Part shown: positions 1-5,324 of the stretch, piece after piece
Numbering within the stretch: position 1 is the first letter of the stretch
Layout of the letters: each line of letters starts with the position of its first letter
Source of the DNA: Sulfuricurvum sp.
GTDB lineage: Bacteria > Campylobacterota > Campylobacteria > Campylobacterales > Sulfurimonadaceae
Direction: 5' to 3'
Assembly (NCBI GenBank): GCA_024635855.1
Contig: JAGXHZ010000083.1
Span: forward strand, 1-5,324
DNA length: 5,324 nucleotides
Notes under the pieces: model-generated
What the model saw: the letters and a program-made list of their open reading frames with translations, nothing else
Database searches by the model: none
Told to the model about the DNA's origin: nothing
Program-made: the position numbers and the translations under genes

Positions 1-637
1 GCCGTTAATGCGTAAATACGGGGCGTTTAGTGCGATGAGTGTGGCGGAGTATTTCAAATCACTTGGGCATGATGTATTGTTCATGATGGACTCTGTTACC
101 CGTTTTGCGATGGCACAGCGGGAAATCGGTCTTGCTCTGGGTGAGCCTCCTACGTCCAAGGGATATCCACCTTCGTCATTGACACTGTTACCGCAACTCA
201 TGGAGCGTGCAGGTAAAGAAGAGGGGAATGGATCAATTACTGCTTTTTTTACCGTTTTGGTTGAGGGGGATGATATGTCCGATCCAATCGCTGATCAGTC
301 GCGCTCGATTTTGGACGGGCACATCGTCCTCTCACGTGAACTGACCGATTTTGGAATCTATCCTCCTATCCATATCCTCAACTCCGCTTCACGGGTCATG
401 AATGACATCATCACCCCTGAACACTTGAATGCTGTTCGCCGTTTTCGCCGTCTTTATACATTACTCAAAGAAAATGAAATGCTGATTCGTATCGGTGCAT
501 ACGTGCGCGGAACGGATAAAGAGCTGGACGAAGCGATAGATAAAAAAGTGCAGATGGATGCCTTTTTGTCACAGGAAGCGATAAGTATAAGCGGTTATCA
601 AGAGAGTGTGGATACGCTGATTGAGCTGATGAAATAA
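1..637 (+). CDS. fliI: Flagellum-specific ATP synthase FliI, 5'-truncated by window edge
   Basis: This is the C-terminal half (about 211 residues) of the ATPase that powers the flagellar type III export apparatus at the cytoplasmic face of the basal body. The frame is open from base 2 (Pro-Leu precede the Met at 8), so that Met is internal and the true start, with the Walker A loop, lies upstream. Visible family features are the lead-in LMRKYGAFSAMSVAEYF, the Walker B strand VLFMMD (bases 74-91) followed by SVTRFAMAQREIG, the segment GEPPTSKGYPPS, and the LNSASRVM motif typical of F1-like/type III ATPases. The helical C-terminal domain ends in LIELMK. FliI is normally about 430-440 residues, so half is present and the end looks intact. 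The related ATP synthase beta subunit and Rho are excluded by the GYPPS and SVAEYF segments. No terminator hairpin follows the stop. Confidence 0.96.
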   Translation, partial: PLMRKYGAFSAMSVAEYFKSLGHDVLFMMDSVTRFAMAQREIGLALGEPPTSKGYPPSSLTLLPQLMERAGKEEGNGSITAFFTVLVEGDDMSDPIADQSRSILDGHIVLSRELTDFGIYPPIHILNSASRVMNDIITPEHLNAVRRFRRLYTLLKENEMLIRIGAYVRGTDKELDEAIDKKVQMDAFLSQEAISISGYQESVDTLIELMK

Positions 638-646
638 ATAAAAAAA

Positions 647-655
647 TGATACAAT
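647..655 (+). promoter_or_regulatory. Candidate sigma-70 promoter (extended -10) for the envelope gene pair
   Basis: TGATACAAT fits an extended -10 (TGn plus TACAAT at 650-655). It begins nine bases after the fliI stop and follows an A-rich run, with no -35 hexamer, as is usual in Campylobacterota. Transcription would begin near 662, giving a leader of about 43 bases before the ATG at 705. Read-through from fliI remains possible because no terminator is visible. Confidence 0.4.
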
Positions 656-704
656 ACATAGGGATTCAGGAAGTTCGATTAAATTTTTTATTAGGGAGTA
701 GGGT

Positions 705-1034
705 ATGTTGAAAGGTTTTTTTGCAGTTGCTGTTGTTGGAGTAGTTTTGGTAGGGTGTGGTTCTAAAGAACAACTTCCACTGGGCGATGTTGTAAGTAAT
801 TCATATCAGATTACGAAAGATATGAATCAAAGTGCAGTGAGTGCAACTATACCCATGAAGCCTACGAGCGTTCAACGAATTAATAATGAAGAAATCTGGA
901 AATATGAAGGTAATGTTTTTGATTCTAAAACTGAGGTTAATACCTATCATAATTTAATCATTAAATTTGTTGATGGCAAAGTAAAGCATATAGGAACGTT
1001 TAGTTGTAAATTACCTGTTGTTGCGGAGAAATAA
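705..1034 (+). CDS. Small outer-envelope lipoprotein with BamE/SmpA-like pattern
   Basis: A 109-residue secreted lipoprotein. Residues 1-17 form a lipoprotein signal peptide with lipobox LVGC, giving a lipidated N-terminal Cys18; Gly at +2 means no Asp inner-membrane retention signal. In the mature part, residues 38-98 carry KDMNQSAV, then KPTSVQRI, NEEIWKYEG, and finally LIIKFVDGKVKHIG. This order (polar helix, 'KPTSVQ' turn, W-x-Y strand, final hydrophobic strand with DGKV) resembles the SmpA/OmlA (BamE) fold, but the resemblance is by eye only and the usual Gly before the KP turn is absent. A second cysteine, Cys101, lies near the C-terminus. The start has an AGGGAG ribosome site at 693-698, six bases upstream. 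Hand-counted GC is about 35%, below the roughly 49% of adjoining fliI. The next gene follows after one base, so the two are almost certainly co-transcribed. Biochemical role unknown. Confidence 0.85.
   Translation: MLKGFFAVAVVGVVLVGCGSKEQLPLGDVVSNSYQITKDMNQSAVSATIPMKPTSVQRINNEEIWKYEGNVFDSKTEVNTYHNLIIKFVDGKVKHIGTFSCKLPVVAEK
1025..1030 (+). promoter_or_regulatory. Ribosome binding site fixing the start at 1036
   Basis: GGAGAA sits seven to ten bases before the ATG at 1036, inside the last codons of the lipoprotein gene. It supports 1036 over the in-frame TTG at 1018, which would add MLRRNN ahead of an otherwise classical signal peptide. Confidence 0.7.
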
Positions 1035-1035
1035 T

Positions 1036-1539
1036 ATGAGAAAAATATTATTGTTAACTGTCATCTTTTTGGGTATTGCTATGGCTGAACCAGAAACCAA
1101 TGGGGTTAATCAAGGGGGAGCCGAGTATAAGCAACGTGACGTAATGTGCGATTTGAATGAGCTCTTTGAGGGACTTAAAAAAACGCTGATGCAGTCCAAT
1201 ATGAACATTGTTACGGTTACAAAAGAAAATGGCGTCTTGACAGCCAAAGGGGATCAGTATAATGAAGATACTATTACGGAAATAACCGTTTCAATATCGT
1301 TCAAAGTGTTAGATGCCAATACTTCAAATGTAAGTATGATCGCAAGTTACAATGTAATGGAAAAGAAAGCGAACACCGGACAGATTGGTTTTGCAGGTAT
1401 TAGTTTACCGATACCAGTCCCTTTAACGGGTCGTTATGCTATGGTCGGAAGCGGACATATTGATGACAGTTTATGGTATCAAGGCTTTTATAACAGTCTT
1501 GATAAAGTTTTATTTGAAGAAAAAATGAAGGCTCTCTAG
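1036..1539 (+). CDS. Secreted periplasmic protein of unknown function, 167 residues
   Basis: I do not recognise a family. Residues 1-17 (MRKILLLTVIFLGIAMA) form a type I signal peptide with predicted cleavage after Ala17, leaving a mature protein of about 150 residues starting EPETNG. The mature part looks alpha/beta: a helix near 38-54 (DLNELFEGLKKTLMQSNMNI), beta-like segments near 56-71, 81-93 and 98-108, a Pro-rich turn GISLPIPVPLTGRY at 121-134, and a C-terminal helix near 146-165 that includes WYQGFYNSLDKVLF. Cys38 is the only cysteine. The helix-strands-helix arrangement is compatible with a small periplasmic domain such as those in BamC-like proteins, but this is a guess. It is the second gene of a tight pair with the upstream lipoprotein (one base between them), suggesting a shared envelope role. 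GC is about 39%. The stop lies inside a 16-base palindrome that probably terminates the opposing gene. Confidence 0.85.
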   Translation: MRKILLLTVIFLGIAMAEPETNGVNQGGAEYKQRDVMCDLNELFEGLKKTLMQSNMNIVTVTKENGVLTAKGDQYNEDTITEITVSISFKVLDANTSNVSMIASYNVMEKKANTGQIGFAGISLPIPVPLTGRYAMVGSGHIDDSLWYQGFYNSLDKVLFEEKMKAL

Positions 1540-1545
1540 AGAGCC
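1520..1545 (-). terminator. Intrinsic terminator for the minus-strand TraF-like gene
   Basis: GGCTCTCTAGAGAGCC (1530-1545) is a perfect 16-base palindrome that can fold as a six-pair stem with a CTAG loop. Read on the minus strand it is followed by TTCATTTTTTC, a reasonable U-tract, 31 bases past the TraF-like stop. On the plus strand the downstream bases are CTCCCTTCCC, with no U-run, so it should act mainly on the minus strand. It overlaps the final codons and stop (1537-1539) of the convergent plus-strand gene. Confidence 0.7.
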
Positions 1546-1575
1546 CTCCCTTCCCTCGCAGAAATCAGCAAATTT

Positions 1576-2868
1576 TTAGAAAGCCGATGAAATGGCAAAA
1601 TTCACCATTGCTTGTTTAGGATAGCTTGTTCCATCTACTTCTCCTGATTTACTTGCCATTTGTGCTGAGAGTTCGAAGTGAAACCAATCGGGTCCCGTTG
1701 CAAGACCCGCTGTATAGATTATTCCTGCTTCATCATTGGATGCGATATTTTTCATTAGACCGACATTAAGTTCCAATGCACTGAGATCAAAATTTGCTCC
1801 TCCTCCGATGTAGCGGGTGTTATAGTGTGTGAGTGATTTGTTTTCTGTCAGGTCAGCATCAAATGCAAACTCTACCACTTCTCCGAGTTTGTAAGCAGCA
1901 CCTGCACGAATAGCTGGTTTTATTTCATAATCGGATACTCCCTGAGTTTTTGCAAGAGCAGAAATATCAAAAGTAGGAGTATTGAGATTTTTTCCTACGA
2001 GGGCTAAGGTGAGATTCTCTATCTTGGTCGGTTTGAATGCCAAACCTAAATCGATACCAAAGGTTGAGGAGCTAACGGTATTATCACTGATATTGTCTAG
2101 CGCGTTGTTATCATCAAGCTTTACATTTTTATAGAATGTTTTGCCTTTCATGTATTTGAGTGCTCCACCCACAGCAAGTGAGCCGTATCCCGTATCAAGA
2201 GCATACCCGTATGCAAGGGGAATCTCATACACAGCAAGCCCTACGACGTCGAGGTTTGTTGTGCCATTATCGATGGCGTATTGCATTGATGTAGCGTCGT
2301 AAGTTGGTTGATCCGATATGACTGCCGTTCCAGTGGTTATATTATAGTAATTGGCATCGCTTCCTAGAAAAATTAATGCTGTATGGGTTTGGTCAATATT
2401 AGCAATGCCTCCAATATCAGAGGTAACAAATAAACCTGTTCCAAATGAGCCAAAGGATAGTCCTAAATCAGCGGTAGGATTTACTTGAAACCCTTTTTGA
2501 TCCATTCCAATAATAATATTTCTTGCTTTTAGAAGGGTATTGATTTGATCTGTGGTAGCATTTTCAGCATTACCATCAACCAAATTGGACACTCCAGAAA
2601 AATCAAGATCACTCAAATCTCCGATTGCACGACCAGCACCTGTATCTTTTAGCCCGACGCCTGCGCCGACGTGAAGGCTGAATTTTTCTGAATTGTTTGC
2701 CAAAAGAGCAGGGTTATTGTAGGCTGCAAGGGATGATGGAGAGGTAGCGATACCTGCGCCCCCCATGGAAGCCGCACGTGCACCTAATACTTGAAATTCC
2801 ATAGCAGAGGAAAGGGTTGCGACACAGGCGGACGCGACAAAAGAGAGGAGGATTTTGGATGGGGTCAT
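1576..2868 (-). CDS. TraF-like outer-membrane beta-barrel protein (conjugal transfer protein TraF family, PF13729-type)
   Basis: A 430-residue predicted outer-membrane protein. Residues 1-22 form a type I signal peptide ending in LSSA, with cleavage before MEF. The mature N-terminus has GARAASMGGAGIA (29-41), then SSLAAYNNPALLA (46-58), matching the '(G)AR..MGGA...A....NPA.L' signature shared by TraF-like and FadL/UPF0164-type barrels. The rest is rich in alternating hydrophobic/polar strands with Gly and Asn turns (for example LGLSFGSFGTGLFVT, 135-149; GIDLGLAFKP, 271-280). It ends in NFAISSAF, the terminal Phe typical of barrel-assembly signals. The only cysteine, Cys15, lies in the signal peptide, so this is unlike the thioredoxin-like F-plasmid TraF despite the shared name. 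Start 2868 is chosen over 2898 because AGGAA lies five bases upstream and the signal peptide then begins MTPSK. No conjugation genes are nearby; the cargo or ligand is unknown. Confidence 0.82.
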   Translation of the reverse strand: MTPSKILLSFVASACVATLSSAMEFQVLGARAASMGGAGIATSPSSLAAYNNPALLANNSEKFSLHVGAGVGLKDTGAGRAIGDLSDLDFSGVSNLVDGNAENATTDQINTLLKARNIIIGMDQKGFQVNPTADLGLSFGSFGTGLFVTSDIGGIANIDQTHTALIFLGSDANYYNITTGTAVISDQPTYDATSMQYAIDNGTTNLDVVGLAVYEIPLAYGYALDTGYGSLAVGGALKYMKGKTFYKNVKLDDNNALDNISDNTVSSSTFGIDLGLAFKPTKIENLTLALVGKNLNTPTFDISALAKTQGVSDYEIKPAIRAGAAYKLGEVVEFAFDADLTENKSLTHYNTRYIGGGANFDLSALELNVGLMKNIASNDEAGIIYTAGLATGPDWFHFELSAQMASKSGEVDGTSYPKQAMVNFAISSAF

Positions 2869-2873
2869 GAGTA

Positions 2874-2878
2874 TTCCT
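2874..2878 (-). promoter_or_regulatory. Ribosome binding site fixing the start at 2868
   Basis: On the minus strand AGGAA precedes the ATG at 2868 by five bases (AGGAATACTCATG). The alternative in-frame ATG at 2898 would add MNLICLSGIL ahead of the signal peptide and would place the ribosome site inside the coding region. Confidence 0.65.
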
Positions 2879-2897
2879 GAGAGACAAATTAAATTCA

Positions 2898-2903
2898 ATC
2901 ATA
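2898..2903 (-). promoter_or_regulatory. Possible -10 element for the TraF-like gene
   Basis: TATGAT on the minus strand follows AAAAAA and lies 30 bases before the ATG at 2868, which would give a leader of roughly 23 bases. There is no clear -35. The gene may instead, or also, be transcribed from the iron-permease-family gene 74 bases upstream. Confidence 0.3.
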
Positions 2904-2921
2904 TTTTTTCATAAATTAGTT

Positions 2922-2941
2922 GTGTTTTAGATAAAAAACAC
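2922..2941 (-). repeat. AT-rich inverted repeat after the iron-permease-family gene
   Basis: GTGTTTT (2922-2928) and AAAACAC (2935-2941) form a seven-pair stem with a six-base loop, immediately after the stop of the minus-strand membrane gene. The bases that follow on the minus strand (AACTAATTTATG) are not a U-tract, so it is at best a weak terminator or an mRNA-end stabiliser between the two minus-strand genes. Confidence 0.3.
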
Positions 2942-2942
2942 T

Positions 2943-3362
2943 CTAATATATAGCCTTCTCTGTAACATTGGTATCAATCTCCCCTGCTTCGAGTCCTGCA
3001 CGTGCTTCTCGTGCGAGCACTTCATACTGTTCTCGAAATATATCAATCTCATCTTCTTCGAGCTCTTCTAAATCCAAGAGGGCATTGTGTGCCCCTTGTG
3101 TTGCGCGTATGAGTTCATCCAGTTTGACTTGCATCGCTTCGGTATCGCGGTTTTGAGTGTTTTGGATGACAAACACCATTATAAAGGTAATGATGGTAGT
3201 AGTCGTATTGATAACGAGTTGCCAGGTGTTGCTAAAATCAAAATAGGGCCCGCTGAGCAGCCAAACTATAATCATAATGATAGCGAGTACAAATGTGATT
3301 GATTTTCCCGTTAATTTGGCAAAACTTTTGGTAAAATGAGCGTACCATGTTTGAGAATTCAT
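2943..3362 (-). CDS. Small membrane protein of the low affinity iron permease family (PF04120-type)
   Basis: A 139-residue inner-membrane protein. Transmembrane helix 1 spans about residues 21-38 (SITFVLAIIMIIVWLLSG) and helix 2 about 48-66. Between and after them is the family signature: GPYFDFSNTWQLVINT (38-53), TTIITFIMVFVIQNTQNRD (55-73), then TEAMQVKLDELIRA (74-87). The C-terminal part (about 93-128) is charged and probably helical, with an acidic patch DLEELEEDEID (97-107). The family name comes from similarity to fungal Fet4 low-affinity iron transporters. To my knowledge iron transport by these short two-helix bacterial forms is not established, so the substrate is uncertain. The start has AGGAA at 3370-3374, seven bases upstream. 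It is divergent from nifS across 161 bases and lies 74 bases upstream of the TraF-like gene on the same strand, so co-transcription with that gene is possible. Confidence 0.85.
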   Translation of the reverse strand: MNSQTWYAHFTKSFAKLTGKSITFVLAIIMIIVWLLSGPYFDFSNTWQLVINTTTTIITFIMVFVIQNTQNRDTEAMQVKLDELIRATQGAHNALLDLEELEEDEIDIFREQYEVLAREARAGLEAGEIDTNVTEKAIY

Positions 3363-3391
3363 TGTGCAGTTCCTTTTGGAATGGATGCACT

Positions 3392-3397
3392 ATTTTA
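3392..3397 (-). promoter_or_regulatory. Candidate extended -10 promoter for the iron-permease-family gene
   Basis: On the minus strand TGGTAAAAT provides TGn plus the -10 TAAAAT. It sits 30 bases before the start at 3362, giving a leader of about 23 bases. The upstream minus-strand bases include a T-run (GGTTTTTTTATATTT), common in Campylobacterota promoters; there is no -35. The imperfect palindrome at 3401-3410 lies directly upstream of this element. Confidence 0.4.
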
Positions 3398-3400
3398 CCA

Positions 3401-3410
3401 ACCTTAAGCT
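3401..3410. repeat. Imperfect copy of the ACCTTAAGGT palindrome
   Basis: ACCTTAAGCT matches the perfect palindrome at 3428-3437 at nine of ten bases. The centres of the two sites are 27 bases apart. It lies immediately upstream of the candidate -10 of the minus-strand gene, a position where a bound protein could block or aid RNA polymerase. Confidence 0.35.
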
Positions 3411-3427
3411 CTGCTAAATATAAAAAA

Positions 3428-3437
3428 ACCTTAAGGT
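3428..3437. promoter_or_regulatory. Perfect 10-base palindrome, candidate operator
   Basis: ACCTTAAGGT is fully self-complementary and sits near the middle of the divergent intergenic region, with a near-copy 27 bases away. As RNA it could form only a three-pair stem, so a DNA-binding site is more likely than a hairpin. The cognate regulator is unknown. Confidence 0.35.
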
Positions 3438-3475
3438 AACTATAACAAGGGTTGTATTATTATCCCAAAAGTTAA

Positions 3476-4738
<1,263 letters not shown>

Positions 4739-4749
4739 AGGACTTTATT

Positions 4750-5324
4750 ATGGCAAAAAATGATTTATTGGGCGGGTCTCTTTGGGATCAGTACTCAAAC
4801 AAAGTAACAACATTAATGAACAACCCTCATAACCAAGGGGAGATTACCCAAGAAGAGTGTGACGCGGCTGGGCATAAGCTGATTGTTGCGGATTTTGGCG
4901 CGGAAAGCTGTGGGGATGCGGTGCGTTTGTATTGGGAAGTTGATCCCTCATCGGATACTATCGTTAACTCAAAGTTTAAAAGCTTTGGTTGCGGAACGGC
5001 TATTGCCTCTTCGGATATGATGGCGGAGCTGTGTATCGGAAAAACGGTTCAGGAAGCGGTTAAAATCACTAACATCGATGTTGAAATGTCGCTTCGTGAT
5101 GATCCAGAGACGCCGGCCGTTCCACCGCAAAAAATGCACTGCTCCGTTATGGCGTACGATGTTATCAAAAAAGCGGCGGGATTGTATCTCGGTGTCGATG
5201 AGGCGAGTTTTGAAGATGAGATCATTGTGTGCGAATGTGCCCGTGTGAGTCTGGGAACGCTTCGTGAGGTTATCAAGCTCAATGACCTCAAAAGCATCGA
5301 GCAAATTACCGACTATACCAAAGC
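4750..5324 (+). CDS. nifU: Fe-S cluster scaffold NifU, 3'-truncated by window edge
   Basis: NifU is the cytoplasmic scaffold on which NifS-derived sulfur and iron are assembled into Fe-S clusters for transfer to target proteins. The first 191 residues are present and the frame is open at the window end. The start has AAAGGA at 4737-4742, overlapping the nifS stop. Residues 1-140 are the IscU-like domain with the three expected ligand cysteines: Cys54 and Asp56 in GAESCGDAV, Cys81 in FGCGTAIASSD, and Cys131 in PPQKMHCSVMAYD. From about 158 the central [2Fe-2S] BFD/ferredoxin-like domain begins with VCECARVSLGT (Cys161 and Cys163). The window stops at ITDYTK, just before where the second cysteine pair of this domain is expected. 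The N-terminus (AKNDLLGGSLWDQYS) and IVADFGAESCGDAVRLYW closely resemble the Helicobacter-type NifU. Whether a C-terminal Nfu domain follows cannot be seen. Confidence 0.95.
   Translation, partial: MAKNDLLGGSLWDQYSNKVTTLMNNPHNQGEITQEECDAAGHKLIVADFGAESCGDAVRLYWEVDPSSDTIVNSKFKSFGCGTAIASSDMMAELCIGKTVQEAVKITNIDVEMSLRDDPETPAVPPQKMHCSVMAYDVIKKAAGLYLGVDEASFEDEIIVCECARVSLGTLREVIKLNDLKSIEQITDYTK

Noticed and set aside
660..690. Sigma-28 type flagellar promoter (CGATTA at 676-681)
   Set aside because: No TAAA-type -35 lies at the required distance upstream. The extended -10 at 647-655 is a better promoter candidate for the gene at 705.
1018..1035. Upstream start (TTG at 1018) for the 167-residue secreted protein
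   Set aside because: It would overlap the lipoprotein gene and prepend MLRRNN to a complete signal peptide. GGAGAA at 1025-1030 is correctly placed for the ATG at 1036.
1530..1560. The 1530-1545 palindrome as terminator for the plus-strand envelope genes
   Set aside because: The plus-strand bases after the stem are C-rich (CTCCCTTCCC) with no U-run, and the hairpin begins before the stop codon, where translating ribosomes would disrupt it.
2824..2868. Possible lipobox at Cys15 of the TraF-like protein
   Set aside because: ASAC lacks the aliphatic residue usually found at -3, the hydrophobic stretch continues past the cysteine, and a good type I cleavage site (LSSA before MEF) follows.
2869..2898. 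Upstream ATG at 2898 for the TraF-like protein
   Set aside because: The ribosome site AGGAA at 2874-2878 points to 2868, and the MTPSK start gives a normal signal peptide. The extra residues would be an unusual extension.
2968..3302. Short plus-strand open frames opposite the iron-permease-family gene
   Set aside because: The minus-strand gene matches a known family across its length with a good ribosome site. The plus-strand frames are low-complexity (Ser-rich) or featureless shadows.

Overview
The window looks like chromosomal DNA from a Campylobacterota (epsilonproteobacterial) organism, most likely a Sulfuricurvum/Sulfurimonas-type sulfur oxidiser. The evidence is the form of FliI, the NIF-type NifS-NifU pair closely resembling the Helicobacter housekeeping system as I remember it, the AT-rich promoters with T-runs and no clear -35, and mixed GC (hand counts: about 49% in part of fliI, 35-39% in the two genes after it). 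The genus is inference.

Layout. (1) 1-637, plus: the C-terminal half of the flagellar export ATPase FliI; its start lies before the window. (2) 705-1539, plus: two small AT-richer envelope genes in tandem, a lipoprotein with a BamE/SmpA-like pattern and a secreted protein of unknown family. (3) 1576-2868, minus: a TraF-like outer-membrane beta-barrel protein, convergent with the previous pair. Its probable intrinsic terminator lies inside the 3' end of the opposing gene. (4) 2943-3362, minus: a small two-helix membrane protein of the 'low affinity iron permease' family, probably upstream of the TraF-like gene in transcription. (5) 3363-3523: a 161-bp divergent intergenic region with two candidate promoters and several inverted repeats. 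(6) 3524-4738 and 4750-end, plus: nifS (cysteine desulfurase) and nifU (Fe-S scaffold, cut by the window end just before its second CxxC), forming an operon.

How the genes relate. NifS takes sulfur from cysteine and passes it to NifU, which builds Fe-S clusters. Nothing in the window indicates nitrogenase, so a general Fe-S assembly role is most likely. The divergent 'iron permease' family gene could share regulatory DNA with nifSU. That is the most attractive hypothesis here, but it rests on position and short palindromes only. FliI and the envelope pair appear functionally unrelated to the Fe-S genes. No RNA genes, insertion sequences or CRISPR arrays were seen, and no gene-free stretch exceeds 300 bases.
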